A stretch of 57,291 nt of DNA from Methanosphaera sp. (GTDB lineage: Archaea > Methanobacteriota > Methanobacteria > Methanobacteriales > Methanobacteriaceae), in NCBI GenBank assembly GCA_017430835.1, contig JAFRMD010000033.1, positions 1 through 57,291 of the forward strand. Reading direction: 5' to 3'. This document shows, one piece after another, positions 1-9,477 of this stretch. Under the pieces are notes generated by a model. The model saw nothing but the letters and a program-made list of their open reading frames with translations, was not told where the DNA came from and did not search any database. Numbering within the stretch: the stretch's first letter is position 1; each line of letters starts with the position of its first letter. The translations under genes were made by a program, and so were the position numbers.

Positions 1-600
1 CTTATTTTTTAGGTTTTCTCTTGTTTCTATTATTGTGTATTCTAGTTGTCTAATGTTTTCTTTTTCTATGTTGTCTGTAATGTTGTATTTTTCTTGTGGG
101 TAAATGTTTGTACTTGTCATTATGTTGTTGTATTTTGCTTCGTATATTGCTCGTGAGTTATCGAATATGTCTATACCTATGTATGTTAGTATAGGTATTA
201 TTTGTGTTGTTGCAAATGGGAAATATAATGCTATTGATGGGTCTATTTTTTCTCTTGTTTCTATTATAATTTCTAGCAAATCTTCTGGATTTCTTTGTAG
301 TTCATCCGTGTTTGCAAACATTAGGGTTGTATGTCCTTGTTTTATTAGTTCTTTTGCACTTTTTATTCTTAAGTCGGGGTATTGGGCTCCTTGTATTACT
401 CCAATGTTGGGATTTTCGTTTTCTTTGGATATTTTTAAAGATTCTTGCATGTATTCTTCTGCAATTTCTTTTTGTATTTTGTAGGGCGTTTTAATCGTAG
501 GGCTTGTTTTAACTTCTTTGTAGTTTAATAGTATGGGTGTTGTTTCTTCGTTATATTTACCATATCTTCCTGGTCCATCATGTGAACTTATTTTTATCAT
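1..600 (-). CDS. TGT-like / archaeosine synthase-like protein, N-terminal part
   Basis: The gene runs off the left edge, so only the first 200 codons are present and all are open. The start is ATG at 600, preceded by GTGGAG on the minus strand at good spacing. The opening (SSHDGPGRYGKY, then TPILL) and a later segment with VIQGAQYPDLR resemble the tRNA-guanine transglycosylase-like fold of archaeal TgtA2/ArcS, which converts the preQ0 base in tRNA to archaeosine. That family match is from memory of sequence style, not a search. The catalytic C-terminal domain and PUA domain would lie outside the window. It could instead be another TGT-related protein. It is divergent from the hdr operon, with a 317-bp shared upstream region. 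Confidence 0.55.
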   Translation of the reverse strand, partial: MIKISSHDGPGRYGKYNEETTPILLNYKEVKTSPTIKTPYKIQKEIAEEYMQESLKISKENENPNIGVIQGAQYPDLRIKSAKELIKQGHTTLMFANTDELQRNPEDLLEIIIETREKIDPSIALYFPFATTQIIPILTYIGIDIFDNSRAIYEAKYNNIMTSTNIYPQEKYNITDNIEKENIRQLEYTIIETRENLKNK

Positions 601-717
601 TTTTAATCTCCACTTTCTCTTGTTTAATTTTTTGTTATTTATATTATATTTTAATTTAGTGTATTTTTTGCAATTGTGTGTAATCTTTTAGGTAACACAA
701 AGTGATTTTTTTGATAT

Positions 718-728
718 CTTTATATACT
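718..728 (+). promoter_or_regulatory. TATA box candidate for hdrCB
   Basis: The sequence CTTTATATACT fits the methanogen box A. The same core recurs before the histone gene at about 12239. If used, the hdrC leader would be about 170 nt. A second, weaker A/T-rich candidate at 873-893 would give a short leader. The rest of 601-917 holds no convincing gene. Confidence 0.5.
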
Positions 729-917
729 AAATTCAATTAATCTATTAGTAGAAGTTTATTACTATATTAAATTTCTACAAGTTAACTATTAAAAATTAAA
801 TCTTAAGAATTGATTATTAGGTGTATCAATACTTAAGCATCTATTTTGGATGTAAAATATTTTTGTTGTCAAATATAAATAATTTTATATTATGTATTTT
901 ATCAATGGAGTGAAAAT

Positions 918-1478
918 ATGACTTTATTAAACGAAAGTGAATACTTAATTACAGAAAAAGATATTGATCCAACTTTTAAAGAAGAAATCATGGCAAATGG
1001 ATCAGATAGTTTAGCAATATGTTACCAATGTGGTACATGTTCTGGTGCATGTCCATCAGGTAGAAGAACCCCTTACATGATTAGAAGATTAGTAAGAAAA
1101 GCATTAATGGGTATGAAAGAAAGCGTTATATCCGATGATGCTCTTTGGATGTGTACTACCTGTTACGAATGTCAAGAAAGATGTCCTAGAGATATTAAAA
1201 TCGTAGAAATTGTTAAAGCAATCAGAAACGTAGCAGCACACGAAGGTTACATGGCAAAAGCTCACAAAATGACCGGTGCATATGTTGCAAAAACAGGTCA
1301 CGCAGTACCTATTAACGATGCTACTAAAGCTTTAAGAAAAGAAATTGGTCTTTCAGAAGTACCACCTACAACTCATGCATGTCCATCCGCATTAGAAGAA
1401 GTTCAAGCTTTAGTTAAAGCAACAGGTTTCGATGAGTTAATCGGATATGACTGGGATGCAGGAGACATTAAAGAATAA
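918..1478 (+). CDS. hdrC: CoB-CoM heterodisulfide reductase subunit C
   Basis: HdrC is the small iron-sulfur subunit of the cytoplasmic HdrABC complex. The complex reduces the CoM-S-S-CoB heterodisulfide in the last step of methanogenesis, coupled by flavin bifurcation to hydrogenase. The 186-residue protein has the two classical 4Fe-4S motifs, CYQCGTCSGACP (about residues 35-46) and CTTCYECQERCP (about 78-89). The length matches the family. The start ATG follows GGAGTGAAAAT. hdrB follows 30 nt downstream with its own AAGGAGG site, the usual hdrCB operon of Methanobacteriales, where hdrA lies elsewhere. Confidence 0.95.
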   Translation: MTLLNESEYLITEKDIDPTFKEEIMANGSDSLAICYQCGTCSGACPSGRRTPYMIRRLVRKALMGMKESVISDDALWMCTTCYECQERCPRDIKIVEIVKAIRNVAAHEGYMAKAHKMTGAYVAKTGHAVPINDATKALRKEIGLSEVPPTTHACPSALEEVQALVKATGFDELIGYDWDAGDIKE

Positions 1479-1508
1479 TTTTGAGGATTTTATAAGGAGG
1501 ATATTATT

Positions 1509-2402
1509 ATGGCATATGCTTATTTCTTAGGATGTATTATGAACAACAGATACCCTGGTATCGAAAAATCAACCAGAGTATTAATGGATAAATTAGGTGT
1601 TGAATTAGCAGATATGGAAGGAGCTTCCTGTTGTCCTGCACCAGGTGTATTCGGTTCTTTCGATAAAGAAACCTGGGCAACTATTGCAGCAAGAAACATT
1701 ACAATTGCTGAAGATATGGGTGCAGAAATTTTAACCGAATGTAACGGATGTTTCGGTTCATTACACGAAGCTAACGATTTATTAAAAGAAGATGAAGAAT
1801 TAAAATGCAAAGTAAACGGATCATTATCAGAAATTGACCGTGAATTCAAAGGTTCAACTGGTGTAAGACACTTTGCTGAAGTATTATAGAACGATGTAGG
1901 TTTAGAAAAACTTGCTGAAGTAATGGAAAAAGACTTAAACTTAAATGTAGCTGTACATTACGGTTGCCACTTCTTAAAACCTAGTGACGAATTACAAATC
2001 GATAACCCTAAAAACCCTAAAATCTTAGATGAACTTGTAGAAATTACAGGAGCTAAATCTGTAGCATACAACGACAAAATGATGTGTTGTGGAGCAGGTG
2101 GAGGATTAAGAGCAAGAGACAAATCTGTAACAACCAGTTTCACCAAAGAAAAATTAGACAACATGACAGCAGCAAACGTAGATGCTATTGTAGATGTATG
2201 TCCTTTCTGTCACATGCAATTTGATGTAGGACAAAAAGAAGTTAACGAACAATACGGAACCAACTTTGACATTCCAGTATTACACTTAGCTCAATTATAC
2301 GGATTAGCAATGGGATTATCACCTGAAGAATGTACACTAGATAAACAAATTGTTGACCCTTCTGCATTAGTAGAAAAAATGAACACACCTAAAGAAGAAT
2401 AA
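1509..2402 (+). CDS. hdrB: Heterodisulfide reductase subunit B, interrupted by an in-frame TAG
   Basis: HdrB holds the catalytic non-cubane 4Fe-4S clusters that cleave the CoM-S-S-CoB disulfide. The start ATG follows AAGGAGG. The first 126 codons carry CCG domain 1: Cys9, Cys41-Cys42, and Cys78-x-x-Cys81. A TAG stop follows at 1887-1889. The same frame then continues open to 2402 and carries CCG domain 2 (HYGCH, MMCCGAGGG, VCPFCHMQFD). Both halves together with the TAG position make about 297 residues, the normal HdrB length, so nothing is lost but one codon. The context (EVL, stop, NDVG) suggests a former tyrosine codon, TAT or TAC to TAG; that is inference. The ATG at 1923 in the second half has no clear ribosome-binding site. 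Options are sequence error, readthrough, a split two-protein HdrB, or a true pseudogene backed by a paralog. Confidence 0.85.
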
Positions 2403-2416
2403 TTAAGTGTTCTTTC

Positions 2417-2455
2417 ATATAACAAGTAATTGTTATATTACTTCACCCCCTTTTT
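2417..2455 (+). terminator. hdrCB terminator candidate
   Basis: A perfect 9-bp hairpin (ATATAACAA, loop GTAA, TTGTTATAT) at 2417-2438 lies just after the hdrB stop. A C-run and T-run follow at about 2446-2455. A similar CCCCT-then-T-tract element follows the gene ending at 3508. Poly-T tracts are typical archaeal termination signals. Confidence 0.55.
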
Positions 2456-2676
2456 AAAATATTATTTTTCAGTAATTTTCTATCGTATTTTTATTAAATG
2501 ATTTAAATAACATAATTAATATCCAATTGTTTCTATTTTTAGGGATGTTTGTTCACAAAATTTTTTATTAACAAAATTTTAATATATCTGAAAAGATAAA
2601 ATAGTTATATTAGATAATGTAAAATAAAATAGAATGTAATTTTATTATAATAATTTATTTGTTAGGAGAATATTTT

Positions 2677-2961
2677 ATGCAAAAATTTATTGTAGAATTA
2701 ATTGGAGTATTTACTCAAAGAGATTTGCCTGAAGATTATGAACAGTTTGTTGAATATAAAGCAACAATTGAAAATAAGGAATTAACTGATAAGGATAAAA
2801 TTGCTGTTCTTAGAGTAAAAGACACTACCAGTTATCATATTTTATTCTTAGATTCTTATGAATCTATGGAAGAAATTGATAAGGAAGTTGAAGAAAAATT
2901 AGATGGTCAAATTTATAATTTTAACATAAGAAAAATTTTAGAAGGTCATCTTAATGCCTAA
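2677..2961 (+). CDS. Small conserved methanogen protein, DUF2120-like (tentative)
   Basis: This is a 94-residue acidic, soluble protein with no signal peptide and no recognisable catalytic motif. I chose ATG 2677 over an upstream TTG because AGGAGA at 2664-2669 sits at proper distance. It overlaps the next gene by 8 nt (stop at 2959-2961, next ATG at 2954), so the two are translationally coupled and probably act together. The pair resembles small uncharacterised proteins conserved in Methanobacteriales. The DUF number is a recollection and needs a profile search. No function is proposed. Confidence 0.7.
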   Translation: MQKFIVELIGVFTQRDLPEDYEQFVEYKATIENKELTDKDKIAVLRVKDTTSYHILFLDSYESMEEIDKEVEEKLDGQIYNFNIRKILEGHLNA

Positions 2962-3508
2962 TCAGGAATTGCAAGAACCTTTAGAGCAAAGGTGGGTAGT
3001 TCTTGATAATTTAGTTAAACATTTAAATAAGAAATATGATGTTCCAGAAAAAGTATTTAAAAATCTTCAATATTCAAGGTCTTTAATTAGTTATTATCTT
3101 CAAGATCCTACCGAACCCGATAGGGCTAAAGAATTGCCTAGAATTGATTCAATGCTTAATGATTCTGAATTAATTCTAATGGGCATGGCTGGTATGGAAG
3201 GAGAAGAATTTGTTAAAGAATGGGAACAAAAGTTTTTGGATGCTTCTCAAGGTAAAGAAGTTTTCCATCAAGCTAAAATTCAATCAAAATTTATTCCAGG
3301 AATGCCTGCTAACTTTGACTATGTTAGATTTAATTTTAAAAAAGCTATTCCAGAAGAAAGGTTCATGGAAATTTGTGAGTATGAAAATGTGATTATTGAA
3401 TATGATGATAATGATTCTTCTGTCTTTATTTTTGGAGAATCAACCAATATTCAAAATGCTCTTAAGGAAATGGGTCCTTTTTTCAATGAACAAATGAGTG
3501 AAGTATAA
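2954..3508 (+). CDS. Conserved methanogen protein, DUF2096-like (tentative)
   Basis: A 184-residue acidic soluble protein. The N-terminal part is helical (EQRWVVLDNLVKHLNKKYDVP), a central Met/Gly-rich stretch contains LILMGMAGMEGEEF, and the C-terminal half looks alpha/beta. The ATG overlaps the end of the previous gene, with AAGGTCAT upstream. It resembles the uncharacterised methanogen family DUF2096 in length and style, which I recall rather than searched. A T-rich tract at 3522-3541 probably ends the transcript. The function is unknown. Confidence 0.7.
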   Translation: MPNQELQEPLEQRWVVLDNLVKHLNKKYDVPEKVFKNLQYSRSLISYYLQDPTEPDRAKELPRIDSMLNDSELILMGMAGMEGEEFVKEWEQKFLDASQGKEVFHQAKIQSKFIPGMPANFDYVRFNFKKAIPEERFMEICEYENVIIEYDDNDSSVFIFGESTNIQNALKEMGPFFNEQMSEV

Positions 3509-3625
3509 TTACTTTATCTTTTTTACCCCCTCTTTTTTTATACATTTTTCATTAATATATAAATTTATTAATATAAAAAGAGAAAGTTTACAATATATGT
3601 TACAAAAAAATGGAGATTGTTTAAT

Positions 3626-4291
3626 ATGAAAATATTTATGATTACTGATATTCACAGTAATCCCGATAAGATTTATAATTATTTGGATGAAAATTCCGTG
3701 GATGAAATTATTGTTACTGGTGATGTAACTGAATTTGGTCCGGAAGAATTATTTGTTGATACATTAAATAATTTAAATTCCTATGCAAATGTGCATGCTT
3801 TATTTGGAAATTGTGATCCAAAAAATTCCAGTGAATTAATCGATAAATCTGATGTAACCAATATACATGATAATACTTCAAACATGGGAGATATCCAACT
3901 AGTTGGTTTTGGTGGATCAAACCCTACACCATTTGATACACCTAATGAATATTCTGATGAAATATTATACGAAGAATTAAATAAATATGAGGATGTACTT
4001 TCATCAGATAATTTCACTATATTGGTTACGCATGCTCCACCACTTGACACGAATGCTGATAAAATTCAATCAGGAGCACATGTTGGAAGTTCTGGAGTAA
4101 GAAAAATAATAGAAGAAACCCAACCAACAATAAATGTATGTGGACATGTACATGAATCAATAGGAAAGGATAAAATAGGAAACACAACAATCGTTAATCC
4201 AGGTGATGCATCAACAGGTCATGCATGTATAATAAACATTACGGATATTCCAAACAAGGAATTCAATATAGAATTAATAACAATAGAATAG
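3626..4291 (+). CDS. Calcineurin-like metallophosphoesterase (YfcE/MJ0936-like)
   Basis: A 221-residue dinuclear-metal phosphodiesterase. The metal-binding signature is complete: TDIHS (Asp8, His10), GDVTEFG, GNCDP, THAPP and CGHVHES, in the order known for the family. The natural substrate is unknown; family members hydrolyse phosphodiesters in vitro. The start is ATG 3626, because TGGAGAT lies at 3611-3617 just upstream. It ends in TAG, only 9 nt before the CoA-ligase gene, so the two probably share a transcript. Confidence 0.85.
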   Translation: MKIFMITDIHSNPDKIYNYLDENSVDEIIVTGDVTEFGPEELFVDTLNNLNSYANVHALFGNCDPKNSSELIDKSDVTNIHDNTSNMGDIQLVGFGGSNPTPFDTPNEYSDEILYEELNKYEDVLSSDNFTILVTHAPPLDTNADKIQSGAHVGSSGVRKIIEETQPTINVCGHVHESIGKDKIGNTTIVNPGDASTGHACIINITDIPNKEFNIELITIE

Positions 4292-4300
4292 GGGAATAAT

Positions 4301-5629
4301 ATGAACAAATTCAAAAAAGATGATGTATGGATTTTCAATCCAGAAAGGGAATGTATGGAACGAGAAGACCTAAAAGAATTACAGTTAAGGCGATTAAAGC
4401 AAGTAGTTAAATATGCATATGAAAACGTAGATTTCTACAAAAAATTATATGATGAAGCAGGAATTAAACCAGAAGATATTAAGACACTTGAAGACATTCA
4501 GAAATTGCCTTTCATTACAAAAGATGACTTAAGAAACACCTACCCATTTGACTTGCAAGCTGCACCTAAAGAGGATTGGGTTGAAGTGCATTCAACAAGT
4601 GGAACAACAGGAATCCCAACAGTAGCAGCATACACAGAAAAAGATTTGCAAATTTGGGGAGAATGTGTGGCAAGGGGACTTGCAAGTGTTGGAGTAAAAA
4701 AAGACAGTATAGTGAATGTAGCATATGGTTTCGGTTTATTTACTGGAGGACATGGAGCACAATATGGTGCACAAAAGATAGGTGCACTTGCAGTCCCAAT
4801 GTCATCAGGAAACACAACAAAACAAATGAACTTCCTAAAAGATTTTCCTGCAGACTTTTTATGCTGCACACCATCATACGCATTATACTTAGCTGAATCT
4901 TTTGAAAAAGAAGGCCTGGACCCACAAAGTATTCCATTGAAAGGTGGATTGTATGGTGCAGAAATGTGGACTGAAGAAATCAGACAAAAACTAGAAAACA
5001 AGTTTGGAATATCTGCACAAAATATCTATGGATTAACGGAAGTAATAGGTCCTGGAGTTTCAACGGAATGTCATATTAAAGATGGAATGCACATAGCAGA
5101 AGACCATTTTTATCCAGAAATAATAGATCCTGATACATTAGAAGTTCTACCTGAAGGAGAAGAAGGGGAAATAGTATTCACCTCTTTAACAAAAACAGGG
5201 ATGCCCGTAATAAGATACAGAACAAAGGATATTACCTCCTTGAATTATGAAAAATGTGAATGTGGAAGAACTAATGTCAGGATGAGCAGAATTACTGGAC
5301 GAAGTGACGATATGCTTAAAGTAAAAGGTGTTATTGTATTCCCTAAACAAATAGAAGAAGTTATCATGAAAATGGATGAATTGTCACCAGCATATCAAAT
5401 AATCGTGTCAAGACCTGGAGTACTTGATGAGATTGAAGTCCAAGTAGAAATAGATCAATCTAATTTCTCAGATACAATCAAAGATTTAGAATCATTTAAA
5501 CACCGCATTAAAGGAAAAATTAAAGACGCAATTGGTATAGGAGTTAAAGTTACACTAGCAGAACCATTCTCCATCCCAAGAAGTGAAGGAAAAGCAGTAA
5601 GAGTAATAGATAAAAGAGACTTTAGTTAA
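4301..5629 (+). CDS. Phenylacetate-CoA ligase family adenylate-forming enzyme
   Basis: This 442-residue protein belongs to the ANL adenylate-forming superfamily, PaaK branch. The phosphate-binding loop [10 protein letters not shown] is at about residues 98-107, followed by the adenylation motifs YGLTEV and YRTKDITS and a C-terminal domain with [11 protein letters not shown]. Family members activate aryl acids such as phenylacetate or indoleacetate to CoA thioesters. In methanogens, relatives are also annotated as coenzyme F390 synthetase, so the substrate is not settled. An ACT-domain gene follows 14 nt after the stop codon. This ligase-ACT pair is common in methanogens and suggests amino-acid-linked control. 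Confidence 0.85.
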   Translation: MNKFKKDDVWIFNPERECMEREDLKELQLRRLKQVVKYAYENVDFYKKLYDEAGIKPEDIKTLEDIQKLPFITKDDLRNTYPFDLQAAPKEDWVEVHSTSGTTGIPTVAAYTEKDLQIWGECVARGLASVGVKKDSIVNVAYGFGLFTGGHGAQYGAQKIGALAVPMSSGNTTKQMNFLKDFPADFLCCTPSYALYLAESFEKEGLDPQSIPLKGGLYGAEMWTEEIRQKLENKFGISAQNIYGLTEVIGPGVSTECHIKDGMHIAEDHFYPEIIDPDTLEVLPEGEEGEIVFTSLTKTGMPVIRYRTKDITSLNYEKCECGRTNVRMSRITGRSDDMLKVKGVIVFPKQIEEVIMKMDELSPAYQIIVSRPGVLDEIEVQVEIDQSNFSDTIKDLESFKHRIKGKIKDAIGIGVKVTLAEPFSIPRSEGKAVRVIDKRDFS

Positions 5630-5643
5630 GGAGGATGATTATA

Positions 5644-6069
5644 ATGGCAATTAAACAATTATCTGTATTTTTGGAAAACAAACAGGGAAGACTATGGAAA
5701 TCATTAAACTTACTTAAATCAGAAAATATTGACATTAGAGCATTATCTATCGCCGATACATCCGATTTTGGTATTTTAAGAATGATTGTATCTGATCCGG
5801 AAAAAGCAAAATCATTGCTTGAAAACGATTTTGCTGTTAGTTTAGCAGAAGTTCTTGCAATAGAAGTAGAAGACCAACCAGGAGGTCTTGAAGGGGCTTT
5901 AGGATTACTTAATGAACACGATATTAATGTAGAATATATTTATGCTTTCGTAGAAAAAAGAACATCCAAAGCATTAATAGTACTTAAGACGGATGATAAT
6001 GTAAAATCATTGAAACTATTAAAAGAAAATAACTATTCTATTGTAGAAGATGAAGCTTACACAATATAA
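5644..6069 (+). CDS. Tandem ACT domain protein
   Basis: The 141-residue protein consists of two ACT domains, about residues 3-68 ([20 protein letters not shown]) and 71-138 ([19 protein letters not shown]). Each has the typical turn after the first strand that binds an amino acid. No catalytic domain is present, so a sensory or regulatory role is likely. I chose ATG 5644 over ATG 5635 because AAGGAGG at 5628-5634 is too close to the latter. It directly follows the aryl-CoA ligase and is probably its regulatory partner. It converges with thiD at 6090 across a T-rich spacer. Confidence 0.85.
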   Translation: MAIKQLSVFLENKQGRLWKSLNLLKSENIDIRALSIADTSDFGILRMIVSDPEKAKSLLENDFAVSLAEVLAIEVEDQPGGLEGALGLLNEHDINVEYIYAFVEKRTSKALIVLKTDDNVKSLKLLKENNYSIVEDEAYTI

Positions 6070-6089
6070 CTTCACCTTCTGACTTTTTT

Positions 6090-6860
6090 TCATTTTTTGT
6101 AGAACTGGTTTGGAGTATAATTATAACCTTCTCTTATGGCATTTTGAATGAATATATTACTATTTTTACAAGCACTGACAATATCCTCATTTTTAATAAG
6201 ATTGGATGCTATTGCTGCAGAGTAAGAACAACCAGTACCATGAGTATTGTTGGATGGAATTAGGTTACCCTTGATGCTATGAATATTATCCTCATAACAA
6301 AGAATGTCATTTCCATTCAAATGTCCTCCAGTAATAACAGTATAATTTGAATTACTTAAATATTCTGCAACATTTTTCATATCTTCTTCATCAGCTATTT
6401 TTTTACCCGATAATAATTCTGCTTCATGTATATTTGGTGTTATAATATACGATTTTTTAATAAGGTGCTTATTTAATATATTAGGAAAATTTTCAGAACC
6501 TAAATTATAACCACTTTCACTAATCATAACCGGATCAACAACAGCACATAAATTATACTCGCTAATTTTCCTGGAAACAAGCTTAACAATTCTTTCAGAA
6601 TAAAGCATACCTGTCTTAATAAACTTAATCGGATAAACATCAAGTATCTGATTAATTTCATCTTCAATAACTTTCAAATCTAACTCATGAATATTAATTA
6701 CACTAAATGGATTTTGGGCAGTAATGCATGTTACAACACAATTAGCATAAATATCATGAGCATGAAAAGTCTTAGCATCTGCTAAAATACCAGCTCCACC
6801 AGATGGATCAAGACCAGCAATACTTAAAGAACAATTACTTTTCATCTTCTCTTGTAACAT
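6090..6860 (-). CDS. thiD: Hydroxymethylpyrimidine (phosphate) kinase
   Basis: ThiD phosphorylates HMP and HMP-P to HMP-PP for thiamine synthesis. The 256-residue ribokinase-fold protein has IAGLDPSGGAGILAD near the N-terminus, VDPVMISESG in the middle and the anion hole NTHGTGCSYSAAI near the C-terminus. Many archaeal ThiD proteins carry a C-terminal ThiN domain; this one does not. The first ATG (6860) has GGAGAG upstream and overlaps the end of cofC by 26 nt. A second ATG at 6845 is possible. The overlap implies co-transcription with cofC. Confidence 0.9.
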   Translation of the reverse strand: MLQEKMKSNCSLSIAGLDPSGGAGILADAKTFHAHDIYANCVVTCITAQNPFSVINIHELDLKVIEDEINQILDVYPIKFIKTGMLYSERIVKLVSRKISEYNLCAVVDPVMISESGYNLGSENFPNILNKHLIKKSYIITPNIHEAELLSGKKIADEEDMKNVAEYLSNSNYTVITGGHLNGNDILCYEDNIHSIKGNLIPSNNTHGTGCSYSAAIASNLIKNEDIVSACKNSNIFIQNAIREGYNYTPNQFYKK

Positions 6861-7524
6861 TCAATCTCTCCATTCCATGATTACTAGAAACATCAATTTT
6901 TAAATTACTCAAAAACTTAAAAGAGTAAGTGTCAATACCATGTAACAATAATTCTCCCAAATCTTCAGGAGTATTAATATCTAATGCCAAATAAAATGAT
7001 TCAAAAATATTAATCGACATTCCCAAGTCATCTGCTTTGGCTAGATGTTTAAAATAACTTATATCACCAAATTGGGTTTCATAATCAAAATCACTATTGA
7101 AACAAAGCAAATTTGTTCCACCACCCTTAGATGGGCTAATGATAAGATCATTATTCATATTGTGTAAAGTAGCAACATGCTGTGATTTAATCAACGGAAT
7201 ATCAGAGGGAAGCACTAGAATGTCTCTACCAGGAAAATTTACTTTAACTTCATTTACCGCATCACTAATTGCATTATTCAGAAAATTATCTTCATGTTCT
7301 TTTTCCAAAACAAAATTAACATTTGATTCTTTTGCAAATTCCTTAACAGAATCATCTTTACTAACTAAAACAATTTCTTCTACTTCATCTTCAATATTGT
7401 GGATAATGTCTCTTAACATCATCTTTAATAAACAAATTCTTTCATCAATAGATAAAAAAGGTGAAAGCCTAGTTTTAGAATCATTTAAACTAGATACAGG
7501 TATAATTGTAATTAATCTTCTCAT
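6835..7524 (-). CDS. cofC: 2-phospho-L-lactate guanylyltransferase
   Basis: CofC makes the nucleotidyl-activated phospholactate (or PEP) donor used to build coenzyme F420, the hydride carrier of methanogenesis. The 229-residue protein has the expected N-terminal signature IIPVSSLNDSKTRLSPFL, the metal-binding LPSDIPLI loop, and the closing DINTPEDLGELLLHG. Length and motif order fit the family. It is the first gene of a two-gene unit with thiD. Confidence 0.9.
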   Translation of the reverse strand: MRRLITIIPVSSLNDSKTRLSPFLSIDERICLLKMMLRDIIHNIEDEVEEIVLVSKDDSVKEFAKESNVNFVLEKEHEDNFLNNAISDAVNEVKVNFPGRDILVLPSDIPLIKSQHVATLHNMNNDLIISPSKGGGTNLLCFNSDFDYETQFGDISYFKHLAKADDLGMSINIFESFYLALDINTPEDLGELLLHGIDTYSFKFLSNLKIDVSSNHGMERLNVTREDEK

Positions 7525-7611
7525 AGTTATAACATATGTTTAAGATAATAAAAATAAGTAATAGTCATTTAATATGAAAGTGAACTCTTTTGAAAAAAGG
7601 AATAAATAGGG

Positions 7612-9477
7612 TTAATTATTTTTTTCAAAGGTTAAATACCTGTCAAGGGTTATTTGCTTAGAATTATCTAGCTTATCATGAATAACCGCATCTTTTTGTA
7701 GGTATCTTTCCCTAATTTTATCATTCATATAATCTTTGTCTTCACCAGAAATAACCTTATCTAAAATGTTAAATGAAGCATTAAATGGGATAATGAATTC
7801 CTTAATTTCCATATCATTCCAAACTTTAACAAATTCATCTTTTAAGTTAAAATTGCTCTTTGATAATAACATTTTAAGGTTTTCAAGATTGTTCTTTTCA
7901 ATAGGCTGGTAATAATTATAATAATTTTCATCCAAAAAGATGGGATTTAGTCGTATAATAAACTTTTTAATCTCATAGTACAAGCTTTCATTCCAATTAT
8001 GATTAAGCTTATGGATAAATGCTAACGAACTGATGCTGTCATTATAGGCATCAAAATCTCTTCTTTCAATACTTAATGTCAAATGTTCATTAAGAAACTG
8101 GGTGGCAGTTTCAGTCATCGTAGAATAATTGTTGTTTTTTAAATACTCATTAAATTCATAGTAATAAAAGTTTTTTAGAATATTATTATAGAAATCTATC
8201 TGGGAGTTATTCCTAATAAAGTCATAACCAGCATTGGAAACATGATATTCCCCAGTTTTAATCTCGCTTGGAGATACATGTTCTAGAATTCTTTTAATTA
8301 AGTCATTTTTATTACCAGTTAAGACAAGATTATTTTCTTTTAAAATATCCTTAAGTTCAGTTACCTTTAGTGAGTAAATATACTCTTCAAATTCTTCATT
8401 TTCAATATTGTTGATTATATATTTTTTTTCTAAGATAAGATCTTTTAAATAACCCTTTTTGAAATAATAATCAATCTCAATAATTGTATTTGTTAATTCA
8501 ATATTCTTGTTGTCCTCAAAAATTCGGATAAAGTCGTATAAAGCAGCTTGTTCATATGCTTCAATATATTTGTCTTTATCATTATCAATATCATCATTCA
8601 ATGAATGTTTCTTTTTTGTTAAATTCTTAATATTGTTTAAGATAATCTTATCTTTATCATCTTCTTCATAGTCTTTAATTGTTTTATCACTAGAAAAGAA
8701 TAGATTAACTTTTTCATCAATCACAGGTTCTTCTATAAAATAATTTGGACAAATATTCGATAAAACACTCTCTAAATAGGTGCTAATTTCGCTTTCATTT
8801 TTTTCCAGGGTCATTAACACATCATTGAAATATTTTTCATCTGCATAATCATTATGATTGTCCTCTTGTCTAATGTTTTCATTAATGTGGCTGAAATAAA
8901 GAATTTTTTCTTCATTATCTTCGAAAGTATAGATTGCACCATCAAGGAATAAATCATAGATATTTGTGGTGTAGAAGTAATCAGTGTATAAAAGTTTTTC
9001 AGCATTATGAATTTGACATATTGATTGTGATGGAATATCGAAACTGATTGCACTAACAATTAAGTTATCGGATATTTTCTTTGCAAAACCGTACTTTAAC
9101 AGTATTTCCACAATAGTTTTTGAAGGTTCGTAAATGCTGAAAGTATCTCCTGATTCAAAAACTCGATTTATTTCATCAAAAAATAATCCTTTACCTCTAA
9201 AATTGGGTAATATGTAACCTGCGGCTAATGATAAATTTGATATTTTATTTGGGATTGTATATGCACAAAAACCCACAACCTTTTTCTTAAATACTATTTC
9301 CTTAAAAAAAGTGCAGTGATTTGTTCGAATGTGGTAAGATTCTTCTTGCATGGATTTAAAGAGGTAAGCGTATTTCCTTTTTAATGTTTCTTCAATGTCA
9401 ATAGCGTCTAACATACCATCCATTGAGATAATCATTCCATCATTATCTTCTCTTATTATATAATTATACTCATCCAT
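7612..9477 (-). CDS. GNAT-like acetyltransferase / SAP-domain protein
   Basis: A large acidic, Asn/Lys-rich protein of 621 residues from ATG 9477. The N-terminal part resembles a GNAT acetyltransferase (YILPNFRGKGLFFDEI and, further on, ILLKYGFAKK). The middle is charged and low-complexity. At about two thirds there is a SAP motif (LKVTELKDILKENNLVLTG followed by NKNDLIKRIL), a helix-turn-helix-like nucleic-acid-binding motif. After it comes HVSNAGYDFIRNN, a segment often seen in SAP proteins. The reading frame is open to a TTG at 9570, so the start is uncertain; ATG 9477 has only a weak AGGT upstream. The role is unknown. The upstream 9478-9964 region holds no other gene I can see. Confidence 0.7.
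   Translation of the reverse strand: MDEYNYIIREDNDGMIISMDGMLDAIDIEETLKRKYAYLFKSMQEESYHIRTNHCTFFKEIVFKKKVVGFCAYTIPNKISNLSLAAGYILPNFRGKGLFFDEINRVFESGDTFSIYEPSKTIVEILLKYGFAKKISDNLIVSAISFDIPSQSICQIHNAEKLLYTDYFYTTNIYDLFLDGAIYTFEDNEEKILYFSHINENIRQEDNHNDYADEKYFNDVLMTLEKNESEISTYLESVLSNICPNYFIEEPVIDEKVNLFFSSDKTIKDYEEDDKDKIILNNIKNLTKKKHSLNDDIDNDKDKYIEAYEQAALYDFIRIFEDNKNIELTNTIIEIDYYFKKGYLKDLILEKKYIINNIENEEFEEYIYSLKVTELKDILKENNLVLTGNKNDLIKRILEHVSPSEIKTGEYHVSNAGYDFIRNNSQIDFYNNILKNFYYYEFNEYLKNNNYSTMTETATQFLNEHLTLSIERRDFDAYNDSISSLAFIHKLNHNWNESLYYEIKKFIIRLNPIFLDENYYNYYQPIEKNNLENLKMLLSKSNFNLKDEFVKVWNDMEIKEFIIPFNASFNILDKVISGEDKDYMNDKIRERYLQKDAVIHDKLDNSKQITLDRYLTFEKNN

Noticed and set aside
104..484. Plus-strand frames at the left edge
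   Set aside because: They are hydrophobic, low-complexity reversals of the minus-strand TGT-like gene, which is open for all 200 codons and has a ribosome-binding site.
1887..1889. General reassignment of TAG (for example to pyrrolysine)
   Set aside because: TAG is the terminal stop of several intact genes here (4291, 14180, 25877, 26570, 32392), and extending these would not join neighbouring domains. A site-specific event in hdrB remains possible.
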